Shown here: one piece after another, positions 34,721 to 47,316 of the stretch
How the letters are laid out: the number at the start of each line of letters is the position of its first letter
Numbering within the stretch: the first letter of the stretch is position 1
Assembly: GCF_030272615.1 (NCBI RefSeq)
Contig: NC_081408.1
Coordinates: 619,128,476 to 619,192,475 of the forward strand
DNA length: 64,000 bases
Source of the DNA: Cryptomeria japonica
Taxonomy: Eukaryota > Streptophyta > Pinopsida > Cupressales > Cupressaceae
Direction: 5' to 3'
Notes under the pieces: model-generated
Database searches by the model: none
What the model saw: the letters and a program-made list of their open reading frames with translations, nothing else
What the model was told of the DNA's origin: nothing
Position numbers and translations under genes: made by a program

Positions 34721-35997
34721 TGAGAATTTGTATAATGCACTGGTGAGGTATTAGAGAACTCTATCATGATTGTATCCAAGATCGATTGAGTATTAAATAA
34801 CTTCTCAATGTTAACTTGTTCATGCTTGCATAAAAAACCATAAATATGAATAATGAATGGATGGGTGATATGCAACAGAATGCAATATAAATAGATGAGA
34901 TGAAATGACAATCCATAGTGCATTATTTTTCATCATTGAGCATGGTAGTATCAATCTTGGACGAGGCAGTAGGAACCAAGTTTGGAGCATTGTACCTGTA
35001 AGCAAGCAGCATAGATAAAGAATATGGACCCTCCATAATGGTTCATGCTCATATGGTCGAGGTATACACTGTAGTCAGCAAGCCATAGTGATCAATGATT
35101 GTATTTTGCATATGATCACATAGCTTAGTGAACTTCCCACATAGACACCATTAGTACATGCCCCAAAACTTCATTGAAATAATTCGTAGGAGATAAAAAA
35201 ACAATATTTAGGAACCATCCCGGTTTCTTTAGTCACTTGTGGATATCCTAAAGTAGCATAGGAACCTGATATAAATGAATAAATAACTTTATCAAACTAA
35301 CCAAGTACTTGATAGCTCAAACAAAATTTTCTTGTCAAAGAAAATGTTATCATGTATTTGTTGTGGTAAGGAAGGATGCATCCTTGTTAAGTTAGTTTAT
35401 GTGGTGATAAGTGTTCATCGTTTGAGTAACTCAAAATGTTTGTTTGGTATCTATTGCGATGCATATGTACAATGGATTTTTTTTATGTGTTGCCATGTCT
35501 TTGATTGATTTTTGATGTTTTATGATGCTTTTGGATTTTGTGAGTGTTTTTGAATGTTTTTGGTATTTTTGTGAGACAGTTTTGAATGAAGAACTCAATG
35601 AATCATAAGTAATGTAGAATCCATTTCCATCAATAGGTTTAAAAGCATTGCCCCCAGTTTAGACATTACTATGAAAAAGCGGGATGCAAGATGCATGAAG
35701 TACTATCCTTGATTGCAGATCAATCACAAGCCATGGTTTGAATGATGGATGAGTGGATGCAATGAATGTGATCACAACAAGTCTGAAAGACAATGGAGCC
35801 ATAGCCTTTATGAGTGGCGCATGTTTGCTAGGTTTTCACCATCGTACTTACTCAAGGTGCCACTAGAGTGGTTGTTCACCATTTGGATGCATGATTTTCT
35901 TTACTATTTTGATTTTTTTAATATTTTCTTCAGGACTTTTATCTGAATGTTTTTGGTGTTTTTCTATGATGCATGGGAGCCTGATGCTCTGTACAGC
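34721..35997. other. G3 region between the PMD gene and pol
   Basis: Non-coding. From about 34860 it aligns inverted with G2 24431-25600, including the post-pol hairpin block. Confidence 0.7.
35814..35863 (-). other. Conserved post-pol hairpin motif, G3 copy
   Basis: On the minus strand GTGGCACCTTGAGTAAGTAC ... GCGCCAC. The second arm has one change, so pairing is imperfect. Homologous to 24564-24613. Confidence 0.55.
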
Positions 35998-38900
35998 TTA
36001 TGATTGAAATCGTTTGAGGTGCATGTTGTTGATCGGATCTGCTAGCGGTTCTCCTTCTGAAGTAGCCAACTAATATGCCCTAGACCCAAATACAACAGTG
36101 ATAACATATGGACCTAGACAATTTGATTCAAACTTTCCCTCATGTTCTTTGTTTGGTTGGTTACTAGTATTCTCTCTAAGAGCAAGATCACCTAGCTCAA
36201 ATGTACAAGGTCTAACTCGATTATTATAGCTTCTACTCATGCGCTGCTGATATGATTTGAGGTGGTTGTATGTAGCTTGTCGCCTTTTATCAAGCAGTTC
36301 CAAGTCTTGAAGATGGAAGACTCAGTGTGCTTCATCATCTATCAAATTATGCAAGGAAAATTGTAGAGATGGTATCTTGACCTCAATAGGAAGGATGGCT
36401 TCTACACCAGAGACCAGTGAGTAGGGAGTTGCGCTTGTAGGGGTTCAAATGTTAGTTCGATATGCCCATAGTGCTGGATTCAATTGAATGTGCCAATCAT
36501 GACCGACATCATTGACTGTCATCTTTATAATTCTTAATATGTTCTTGTTCAATTCTTTAGCCTGACCATTGCCTTGTGGGTAATAGGGAGTGGAAAAGTA
36601 GTGTTGAATGTGAAACTTCTCACAGAACTCACAAACATCCCGATGTTTGAAAAGAAGCCTGTTATCTATGATGATGGACATGGGTACACCATACTCATAG
36701 ATGATGTAATTAAGAATGAATGAGGCGATCTGCTTGCCAGTGACTTGGGTAAGTGGAACAACTTCGATCCACTTTGTGAAATATTTAGTAGCGGTAATGA
36801 TGAACTTATGGCCGTTGGATGAAGATAGATGAATTTTACCCACAAGGTCAAGTCCCCATTGACAAAAGGGCCATGGTGTTGTGATTGGTTGGAATTCTTG
36901 TGCTAGTGCATGTATCAGGTCTCCATGAACTTGGAATTTCTTGCATTTTTTGACAAAATAGTAGGAGTCCTTTTCCATGGATGGCCAATAGTATGCAACG
37001 TGCATTATCTTCTTTGCTAGTGAAGGACCACTTGAGTGAGTCCCACAAATTCCTTCATGTACCTCTGCCAAGGCATTTGTTATCTCACCTTGTTCCAAAT
37101 ATCAAAGGAGAGTACCATCAAGACTGCGTCGGTATAGGTTTTCAACAATGATGGTGCATCGAGCCGTTTGGCAAATGAAGGTTTTGCGTTGGTTATTTGA
37201 TTGGTTAGGAGGAAGTGTGTGATCACGTAGGTAGGTGTAGAACTCACCATACCATGGGGATTCAAAACTGACAAGGTGACATATCATCTCAGATTCAGAG
37301 AAAATCATAAGTGGGAATCCAAAGTTGTTCTACCAAGAAATCGTAGCGTGTTGAATTATGCGAAAGATCTAGGAGAGATGCAATGATAGTCATAGCGTCA
37401 ACAACTCGATTCTGATCTTTGGGTATCTACTCAAAGGTGATAGTCGTAAATGATGGTTTTAAACTATTGACCATTTGCTTGTACGGCTTGAGTTTATCAT
37501 CCTTGGTCTAATATTTGTCCGTGACTTGTCAAATGACTAGTTGGGAGTTGCCATATATCTGTAGCTCTTTCAGTTTCCACTGTATGGCTAGTCGGAGTCT
37601 TGTGATCAAGGCCTCATATTCTGCTATGTTGTTTGTACATGGGAAACTTAGCATATAAGACTTCGAGATGCTGTCACCTTGAGGTGTGATAAACAAAATG
37701 CCTACCCACGAGCCATGCCTAGTGTATGAACCATCAAAGTATAGTTTCCATGGTTGTGCTGCTGTGATCATGAAGATCTCTTCATTTGGAAAATTGGAAA
37801 TAAGAGGATGATCACCTATGAGGGGTGCATCGACCAACTGATCTGCAATAACTTGGACCGTTATAGCCTTATGGTCTACATACTCAATGTCAAATTCACT
37901 TAGAATCATCACCCATTTGGCCAAACGACCTGTCAATGCTACTTTGCTAAGTAAGTACTTTAATGCATCGATCTTTGCAATGAGTTGTACTTTATGTGTT
38001 AATAGGTAGTGCCTCAGTTTAGTGGCTGCCAAGATTACTACTAGGCAAGCTCGCTCAATAGGTGTGTAATTGAGTTCATAACCGACCAGTGTGTGAGAAA
38101 TGTAGTATACAACACACTCTTTCCCTTTTGTATTATGTTGAGCCAGCAGTACTCCCAATGTTGTATTAGTGTTTGAAATATAAAGCAATACAGGTCTACT
38201 TGGATCTAGTGGGATCAACAATGGTGTATTCATGAGATAGTCCTTAAGCATCTAGAATGCTTGCTGGCATCTGGCATCTCATTGAAAGCGGATGTTTTTG
38301 TGTAACATGTGTGTAAAGGGGTGACACTTATCTACCAGTTGTGCAATGAATCTTCGGATGAATTGAAGTCGCCCTTGTAATGTCCTTAGTTGACTGATGT
38401 TCTTTGGAGGTGGCATGTCCATGATTGCTTTGACCTTTCCTAAGTCAACCTTAATGCCTTTGCTTGAGACAATGTATCCTAGAAGCTTCCCTGAGGTTAC
38501 TCCAAAGACACATTTCTTTGGGATGAGTCGAACATGATATTGTTCCAGTCTATCAAAGATTTTCTCTAATATCTCCAAATGACCTTCTCTTGTCAATGAT
38601 TTTGCCAGTAAGTCATCGACATAATCCTCCATTATAGAATGCATCATATCATGAAAGATGGTGTTCATTTCTCTTTGATAGGTCACCCTTGCATTCTTTA
38701 GACCAAAAGGCATCATGTTCCAATAGTATGTTCCCCATGGGCATGTGAAGGTCATCTTATGTTGATCCTCTAGTGCGATCTTTATCTCGTTGTAACCTGA
38801 AAAAGCCATCCATAAGAGAAAGCATGACATGTCCTGTTGTTAGGTCCATGATCATGTCAATGTTTGGGAGGGGGAAATCATCCTTAGGACATGCCTTGTT

Positions 38901-39310
38901 TAGATCTCTAAAGTCAGTACAGATATGGATGCCCCCATTTGGTTTGCCTACAAGTACAATGTTGGAGATCCAATCTGCATAATCAATTGGTCTAATAAAA
39001 CCAACATCTAGAAGTTCTTAAGTTCTAATTTGACTAGTACCACAATCTGAGGGTGTATTTTATGAAGCTTATGTTTGACAGGCTTAGCTCCTTTTGCTAT
39101 GATGAGGTGATGCATGACCAAATTAGGATCGAGATCAGGCATGTCGACATATGACCATGCAAAGTTGATTTGACGCTTCTTGAAGAATTCTACAAAGTTA
39201 GGTTGTTCCTCTAGAGTCAAAGGAGATGCCAGATGTATGTGGTGAGGAGTCTCAAGGGTCCCCACATTGAATTCTTTTGTCTCCTCGATGAGGATTGTTG
39301 ATAGTTCCTA
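35998..39310 (-). pseudogene. G3 pol: RT, RNase H, archaeal RNase H, integrase
   Basis: On the minus strand: sequence before RT (TLETPHHIHLASPLT near 39250), RT with YVDD at 38623-38612, RNase H about 38250-37960, archaeal RNase H about 37750-37520 (LYFDGSYTRHGSW; IYGNSQLVI where GDSQ is expected, so a catalytic Asp is Asn), integrase zinc finger about 37070-36920 (HEGICGTH, CKKFQ with a lost Cys) and core from about 36870 (WGLDLVGK; IIIDNR). C-terminal end HLKRFQS at 35998. At least one frameshift falls between 37529 and 37308. Same domain order as G2. Confidence 0.9.
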
Positions 39311-41605
39311 GTTTGTACTAGAAGAGAGGATGTCAAACCCTTCATCCTCAAGCACCTCAGAGAGGTTTTCACCATTGGATACACTCTTTTTTTCTACTTT
39401 TTTGGGATCAAACAATGCTAGTGTGGTTTTCACTGGAAGATCCATGTTTTATTGTTATATTGTTGCAGCTGAAAGGTTTGGCATCTGCCCCAAAGTATGT
39501 TGCGCTAGTAAGTTCAATGGTGAATCCAGCTTTGTGATCCCCACTTGGTATGTTATCCCTTAGTTCCAAAAAGTCAATGATCGCTTCATCATTTTGGAAT
39601 TGGTCAAGGCATGGGGGAAAGGTTGGTTCCATTCGATGAGTTCAGGATGGATAATGGGCATTACCTCATCGATTAGGTTAAGTTCATAAGATGTGTTAGT
39701 GTTGGTTAAGACATTGTGGTGAAGGTCATTCATGGTACTCTCCTTGTCAGAATCAAGCATAGGATGTGACGTAGGGTCTGTGGAAGGTGTTTCCAATTCA
39801 GGAACCCAAGAGGTTTTAATATGTGCTTCTCCGTAAACAGGGATTTCTTTGTAAGGTGGAGGTAGTGATGCGTCTTCCTCATCTGGAGTATTGAGCTAGA
39901 TGGAATCAAATTCCCACTCATGTGAGTCAATCTCTAAGTCATTTTCCAGTATCCAATTACTATACCAAACCGGGATATCCTTTGAGTTAAATATTGCAAG
40001 TGTGATCAGTTGATGTACTTTTAGAGATGGAATGGTTGGTGCTACGGGGAGGATTATTGGGATCATTGAATCCAATACTGGGAGTATTAGCATTGTTGAA
40101 TCTGCTACTTCTGATGGAATTGTCAGTGTTGTCGATGTTGCTTGGGGTTCTGATACTACTAATGGTGTTGTTGATGCGGTTGTTGTTGTTGATGCAGTTG
40201 TTGTTGATGGATTTATTGGTTTGATTGGTGGGACGATTGGTGTTGTGGATGATATTGCTAGGATTTTCAGCCTTATTGGGGCAGTTGGTGTGGTGCTTGG
40301 TGGTGCTGATATAATCAAAGGTGGCCTTTTTTAGAGTTTTAGGGTGATATCGAGGTTTGCTGGGTCTCCCCTTGAATCTGAGCTTAAGATAAGGCTCCTT
40401 TTGAAAGCCTAATCCAGTGTTATCTTTAGGATTTAATTCAGGTTGTAACGGCTTGTGTCATCCCTACTTGCAAGGTCCTAAAGCACTCTGACCATCATAG
40501 CCCATTCTTTGCATAATGGTAAGGCCTTTGCCATATTGATCTATAGGAAGCTTAGCTTGTGGGATTTCTGTGATGATAGGGTCTTTATAGATCCATTATG
40601 TTAGGTCCTCATCTGTGGTCTCCTCTTCCTGACTCTTTCCAAGGATAATAGGTGCCAAAGGGCATGTTAGCTTGACCAGTGGTGCTTGAAGTAACCTTTG
40701 AGGTTTACCATGAGTTCTAGGGGAAGTGGGTAGTTTCCCAACACAAAAGAGTTGGCTTAGATTGTACTCCCCAGGACCTTCCTCTGCCATTTTCATCTTT
40801 ATCTTCTCTTGCTTTGGTATAGTGGTGTTTTAAATAGAAAGAGAGGTTGGACTTACATATGATGTGGATGGGATAGCTTCTCTGTTGTTGGGAATGGTAA
40901 TCTCTAGCTGATGATTGATATTGTTACAATATGCAAATGGATTTGCATCGCCCAGGATTGTAATTTCTACACTGTTATGAGGGAACTTGATACACAGGTG
41001 ATAGGTAGATGGAATGACTTGCATGGCATGTATCCAAGGTCTTCCTAACAACAAATTATATGACAGAGGAAGGTCCTGAACTTGGCATATGATGTGCTGC
41101 ACCACTAGGCCCACTCGGATTGGTAGCACAACTTCTCCTTTTGAAGAATGCTCTGCATCATCATAGGCTTTTATAGTTATCTTTTTGAGGGGGTCCACTA
41201 ATTCAACTGCATATCCCAATGTTGTGACCAATTATAATGTACAAATATTTAAGCCTACTCCATTGTCGATCAAGGCTCGCTTGATCCTGTGTTGGTTGAT
41301 AAATCCTTCAATATGGAGTGAGGCATTATGAGGTTGTTGGAAGGATGTATTGTCACTTTCAGAGACATTGAGACATGGTGATGACCTCAGATTACCAACC
41401 ATAGCTTGAAATTGATCTTTATTTAGATTGGCAGGGACTGACGCCTCTTCGAGAGCTTAATCTAAGATTGGTTAATGAGATGGGGATAGGCGCAAAATCT
41501 CTAAGATGGATATAAGTGCGGGCATCTTATCTAACTATTCCACAAGGTTATACTACTCTAGGATGGATGTTGTGCCTTGTGGAGCTACTTTAATGGCGAT
41601 CTTTC
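39311..41605 (-). pseudogene. G3 protease, linker and end of gag
   Basis: Minus strand from the C6 insertion leftward: sequence after the zinc knuckle, then a retropepsin-like LIDNGVGLNIC near 41275-41240 with the catalytic Asp kept, then SYNLLLGRPWIHAMQ (about 41075-41025). The Thr/Pro/Ile-rich linker is at about 40320-40020, then DFLELRDNIPSG near 39570. Three frames are used in turn, so several indels are present. Confidence 0.78.
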
Positions 41606-42402
41606 TTTTAGGATTCCCACAGATACTAAGAGGGGGAGGTGAATCAGTATCTAACTGGTGAATAGAATTTCTCAATTTAAAACATGCAGAACATATTATA
41701 ACAGTGTACCGGTATACAAGAAATAATACAGTAAATAGAAATGAAAGCAACCACATAAGAAACACACCATAACACAATGATTTAACAAGGAAACTTGATG
41801 TGGAAAAAACCTTGGTGGGATTTGTGACCCATAATATTTTCTTACTGGCCAATAAGAGAATATTAGTTACAAAAGGGGGCCTGCACATGCAGGAAGGCCA
41901 AGTGCCTAGAGCTCACTACTCAAATGGAAGTCTCACTGACTTACAATATGGATTATAAAAATCCAATAACTTGTACTGCTTTACAATAGCATCTTCAATG
42001 CCAGATTCAGTACCGGTTTCTGCTATGCTTTTTATATATATCCCTTAACCTATATTTCGCATAATAGGTCTGCCTAATTTTGCCTCATTATCTTATCCTA
42101 CATATTAAAAAATGTCCTACAATGACTTCTTATATATATAAGTCATTTTATAATGATATCAAGTCGGCTTACAAAGTTTTTCAAATAATAAACAAAATAT
42201 AATATATCAAAAATCATGTCAGCCTCTATGTTGGTATACTTCCTTTCTCTGTGTCGGTGTCGGTGTTCTGAGTGCCGGTGTAGGGAGTGTTCTGCTGATG
42301 CCGGTGTAGTGCCTTGCCGGTGTCATAGGATTGTAAGGTTGCCATCAATGACAAAACCTTCAATCACCTTCAATGTCTCATTGGAGTGTTCACATGCCAA
42401 CA
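41606..42402 (-). repeat. 3' LTR of C6
   Basis: Minus strand TGTTGGCATG... to ...ATCCTAAAA (5' LTR ends CCTAACA; one change). About 94% identical by eye to 47317-48117. Confidence 0.92.
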
Positions 42403-42659
42403 ATCTCCCACTTTGGCATTGATGGCAACACTCATGAGAAATTTTAAAAAGTGTTATCCAAAGATGTGTGTCCAAAAATGTTACCAAAAATGTGTGCTCC
42501 CCCTGAGCATATGATTCCTGTGATGTTTTGAATTTTCTCATACCTCTACTCCCCCTTTGGCATCAATGACAAAGGTTGTCAAGATGTCAGTAGAGTTTGT
42601 AGTTTCAACCTTGTAACTGAGCAGTTACAATTTAAAATAGATCTGTCAAAATTAAGTTT
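42403..42659 (-). other. C6 3' untranslated region with purine motifs
   Basis: Polypurine tract AAAGTGGGAGAT at 42414-42403 beside the LTR. Further upstream are CAGGGGGAGC (near 42497-42508) and AAAGGGGGAG (near 42549-42558). The same three-motif layout is present in C5, and two of the three motifs lie inside the short C0 piece. Confidence 0.7.
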
Positions 42660-45600
42660 ATGCTCTCCATAAACTTTTTACTATCTCTGATAGTTGTCTC
42701 TGTCCTCTGGACTATACCGGTGAGTTGCTGCAAGTGTTTTGCCAATGTCCTCTATCCCTATACAAGTGCCTCAGATATCTCCTTCTGCATGAATACTAGA
42801 TAGTCCAATCTTGGACTCAATCTTAGCCTTAAACTTTTTGCCTTATCCACTATTCTCTCATTTTCTCTTCCCAACTTTAGTATCTCATCCTCAAAATTTG
42901 TTATCTACTGCTCAAAAACTGATAGTGTATCTGGTGAGTTAACAAAATTATCTGCAAGTTTATTTATCTCATCCTGTATCTTGCTCATCTTCTTATCTAT
43001 GTCTATTGTCAAAAAGTTTGTCTTGCAAGTATCTTTCTATAGGGTTTTTAACTCCTTCAAAGAGTTGCAATTTTTCGATATAAGTGTGTCAAAATCTCTG
43101 GTACACTTCTTTATCTGATCTTCAAAGAATTTTTCTTTTTCCATTTCTAATTTATCCTTCAATGCCTCTTCCTCAATTGTCACTATGTTTCATTGATATA
43201 TTTAGACAAAGTTTCAATTAGGCTCAATGAATCTTTATTGTCTATGTTACAGTTAGGAGCTAATCTCTTCAAAATTGGAATTGTACCATATATAGCCTCA
43301 TAGGCTTGAGAACTGCAATATGTTATCCTCTTAATTGAATCTAAGAGTACTTCAGTCACATTTGTTGCTTTAAAACCTGCTGCTGATGAACCTACATTCT
43401 GAATACTGCTAGTGGTGGAAGTAACCAAGCTTGTATTGACCTCTGGTAGGTCTGTTTATGTTTGCATTTCCTTAAGAAATGGTTTATCTACTTCTCCAGT
43501 TGTTGGTTTCCTTGTTTCCACATGACTCTGTTCCTGTTTTTGTTCCAGAGCCTGATGCTTAGTTTGTGTCTCTGATGGTGTTTCAGTTTGTTGCCTTGTT
43601 ATCAGTCTACTCAGCTACTGGTGGCTCACTAGCCATTTCAGTCTTACTAGTTGTATCTTGGTCTAGCACAATGTTGATCTTTTGTATATCAACATTTACT
43701 GTATAGACTTCAGGATTAGGATTGATATCCTATACATCCATACTTTCAACTGCCAGTTGATCTTCTATAGTTTTTGTTGTTGTTATTACCAGTGGAGTAA
43801 TCAAAGGAGGTAGGGGTAAGTTGTCTTTGACTTTGATACTAGGTGGTCCACCAACTATACCTTTACCCTTGTCTTTTACCTTTTGATATACCTTTATTGG
43901 TTTGGGGCTCATGTATTCTTCCTATTTTTATTTTTCTACTAGGAATATGTCCCATGCATTCTTTGTTTCCTCATTCACCTCATTTACTCTTCCAACCATT
44001 AATGCAATGTGTCGGTGTGCAGTAGAAAAGACTGACCGGTTGGCTTCAGCAATTAAATCATCAATTTCCTTGGGTGAGTTCACTGGGTATATAGCAAGTA
44101 GCTTTTCTATCTTGATTTTATTATCAAGTTCTACTACTGCTAGTCTCCTTTCTTCTAACCTTTTGAACAATTCTTCAGGTAATTCATCTACCACTTCCAA
44201 CAAATTTTTTTATACATATCCATATGCAAAATGACATTGTTTTCTATTTGTTCTTTTTCATCTGTAGTAAAAGTTTCATACATTTTCTTTACATTCTTTA
44301 GCTTGCCTTGCTCTATAATTTCATTTAGTAGTTTGTCTAGAGGGGCCATGTCCTGATGAGTCCTCTTCTTCTTCTTAGGTGTCAACTTCTTCTTGGGTGT
44401 AGTTTTCTTTACTGGAGATCTCACTGCTTGTTGTTTTTGTCTTGTCCTCCTAGGTGAGGGTGTGGTTGCCGGTGAGGGGTCTCTTTTTCTTACAACTCTT
44501 TTGAAAGTTGTAGGCATGTCATTCTTTGAGGATGTGCCTACTGGTGATAGGTGAGTTTCAGGTTGTTGAGCTGCTAACTCATCCTCAGTGATGTCAGTTT
44601 TCTTAAGTACATCTTCTTTTATTGCCTTTGCCTATCTAGATCCTTTTCTCACAACTGCTTCTACCTTTTTCACTCTCTTCTAGGATTGTATTTGACTCTC
44701 TATGGTCTCAACATTACCAAAGACTTCTTCCTCTAGTTCCCTGGGTGCTTCCAGAAGTGCTTTAGCATATGTTTCATAACCCATTTCTGTTACCCAAACT
44801 GTCCTAGGGATGATTGCTTCCATCCAGATCTCATCCTTCTTAATCACAAAACAAATTTCCTTCTTGTATTTGTCAACCATCTTTTGTGATAGTCTGATTC
44901 TCTTCTTCATTTTGGCCTTAAATGCTTGAAAATAGTCATTTATATTATGTTCCTTATCTTCTCCCATATTATTGAATAGTTCTATCATCTGTTTACCTAT
45001 CGGTATATCAAATACAAGCTCTTTGTAGCCTATACCAAGAATTTGTTTGGTTATATGTAGCATTAGGCATACTAATAGATTTCCAAACCTAAAAGTTCCT
45101 TTCTTATCTTTCTTGATCTTTCCAAGGTTGTCAATTAATTCCTCCTTCAACCACTCACATACATCAATCTTTACATTATCAGTGATCATCTCAGAAGCCC
45201 TTTTAATGCACAAACTTGAAATTGAGTTGAGTCGGTTTGCATGTGTTGCCTTATACCCTAATATCAGGCTGACAAACCTTACATTGGTGTTGGTTACATC
45301 ATTTACTCTTAAGGACCTTTTATCAGATGTAGCACCAATTAAGCTAGTAACTAGGTCATTTGAGACCTTCTTGGTTTTTTCTAGTCTCTTATCGGTTGAG
45401 GGTAACCCTATCACTACTTTGATAGCTTCTTTGGTAATTTTGTGGATTGCATCTAGCCAGAAAAATTCTCCATGAACCCTGCTTAAAACTATCCTAATCA
45501 CATCCTTTGGGAATTCGGGAATGCTAAGGATCTCTGTAAATCCTAGGGTTTCAATAATTTAATGTTCATCTTTCACATTACCGGAAGCATCACATATGAT

Positions 45601-45831
45601 GGATTTAAACATGGTTTTAATCTCTTCATTACCTAATTCCCCTATGTTGCAATGGATGTAAATTCTGGGGTCTTCAACATAAACAACTCCTTTAGGAATT
45701 TTTGAAAAAGCACCTATTGTATCATCTTTCTTTGCTACTTTGGGAACTAGATGAAAAATGGGCCTAGGGTGTTCTATAACCTTGAATACAGTAGCATTTT
45801 CTATGTATTCAAGTGCAGAGGTGGATGCCAT
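42660..45831 (-). pseudogene. C6 ORF2: long unfamiliar protein in place of pol
   Basis: Begins MASTSALEYIENATVF at 45831 and continues in one frame to about 44188, with stops at 45559 and 44680. It then shifts frame (44203-43730) and returns (43428-43183); coiled-coil sequence goes on to about 42660. Parts: N-terminal segment, a helical globular part (VLSRVHGEFF, IDVCEWLKEE, FRFGNLLVCL, NINDYFQAFK, KYKKEICFVI), a Lys/Pro-rich basic stretch near 44450-44350 (KKTTPKKKLTPKKKKR, possible nuclear signal), then long helices. C5 ORF2 aligns over the globular part. I do not recognise the family. A distant likeness to plant transposon-associated helical domains such as PMD or the putative plant transposon protein domain is only a guess. 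Confidence 0.72.
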
Positions 45832-45971
45832 GATGATAAATACCTTTTTCTGCCTTAGGATGGATGAGTGCTGAAATCCTTTGCTTCTTTGCTTTGAAAT
45901 GCCTTTGCTCTGGAGATTTCATGCTCTTCGGGTGTTTGAATTCGCAGTGAAGTGAAATGGAGCTAAAAACA

Positions 45972-46101
45972 CTAATTTATAATGTTTATTTTACCATCTA
46001 CCACATTTAATGCATGTCGGTTAAGTAATTACTTAACATGTCTGCCGGTATAGAAGTGTCTTTCAACTTCTCATCTTTAACCGAGGGAATAATAGCACGT
46101 G
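45972..46101 (-). promoter_or_regulatory. Candidate internal promoter of C6 ORF2
   Basis: On the minus strand a G-box (CACGTG, 46101-46096), then GGTAGATGG (about 46002-45994), then TATAAATTAG (45981-45972), 141 bp before the ORF2 start codon. C5 has GGTAGGTGG and a TATA-like TTTAAAAGG in the same order before its ORF2. Confidence 0.5.
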
Positions 46102-46135
46102 TCATTAGATTGCCACACCCTCAAAGTAACTTTCT

Positions 46136-47245
46136 TCAATTCGATGAAGAAGTTCCTGCCGGTGGAGCACTACTCTGTTCTACCGGTGGAGGAGTATTCC
46201 CAACATTTAGATTTGCTTTTCTAATCCATTGTTTTGAGAATTTTTGCTTGACTTCTTCAACTTTTTCATTCCCTTTCAAGCTAGGACTTTTGTTGTCGAC
46301 CGGTGATCCTTTGCTTCTATAGAATTTTGCAATATGCCCAATCTTGTTACATGCATAACAAGTTACATTATTTTTCTGAATAGCTTTACCATAGCCTATG
46401 CCGGTTTGAGTTCTGCATTGATTAGATAGGTGTCCATATCTTCCACAAACATAACATCTTACATTCATTCTGCAATTTTCAGAGTTATGACCAAGTTTGT
46501 TGCATTTTGAACATTGACCGGTTGGTGTGTTGATGTTCTGATAATTTATAGATCTACATTGATTTGCTTTATGACTATACTTATTACAATTAAAGCATTT
46601 TCCATTGAATTTACAAGCATTATGTTGTCTTACCGGTTTGTTGTGATCCTGAATGTTTGTAGTACCGGAGCTTTCACCAACTTCAAAACTAATCCCATTA
46701 GTGTCACCATTAGGTTTCTGATTTTTCAACAAGTTACCAAGTTCTTCTGAGCTTTTCTTAAATTTATTTTGTGCTGATTTGTAGTATCCAATTCTCTTTC
46801 CAGAAATTCTTTCTGTCTCATGAGTTCATTTGAATCATTCTAAGTATGCATCAGATCTGTCTTTAATAGGTCATTTTTCATAGCTAAGTCTAGTGTTCTC
46901 ATTTGCTGCATCACTTAATCATCTAGTCAAATCTTCTTCATTCTTCTTTCTATCTTCAATTTCTTTGCAAAACCTCATAGTCATATCCTGCATTTCAATC
47001 TTTGTTGTCATGTTCTCTTGCTTCAGCTTCCCTATCATATCATTTAGAGTTTCCTTTTCATCATTCTCAAATTGCATCTTTTCACAGAGTTCTCTTCTCT
47101 TGTTTCTTGCAATGGTGAGATTTTCTTGAAGTGCCTGAATGATATCCTGAGCTACCTTTAGATCATCTTCAAGTTTGATGTTTTTCAATTTCTCTATATC
47201 ATAGTCTAAGAGAGCTGCTTCAAGTTGCTTCATCAAATTTTCCAT
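46136..47245 (-). pseudogene. C6 ORF1: coiled coil with four CCHC knuckles (gag-like)
   Basis: ATG at 47245 (MENLMKQLEAALLDYD), 55 bp after the primer site; one frame to 46136 with several stops between 46921 and 46733. The first 130 residues are a heptad-rich coiled coil. The C-terminal half has CFNCNKYSHKANQC, CSKCNKLGHNSENC, CYVCGRYGHLSNQC and CYACNKIGHIAKFY (last Cys changed to Tyr). No Copia capsid core is seen, so this may be only the RNA-binding half of a gag, or a diverged one. Confidence 0.8.
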
Positions 47246-47300
47246 CTCTACCGGTGTCAAGATCTTCCTCAATCTATTAGGCTTCTGAAAATAGAGGACC

Positions 47301-47316
47301 AAGCTTTGATACCAAT
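47301..47316 (-). other. Primer binding site of C6
   Basis: ATTGGTATCAAAGCTT directly after the 5' LTR. It matches the Copia initiator-Met tRNA site TGGTATCAGAGC with one change. Confidence 0.85.
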
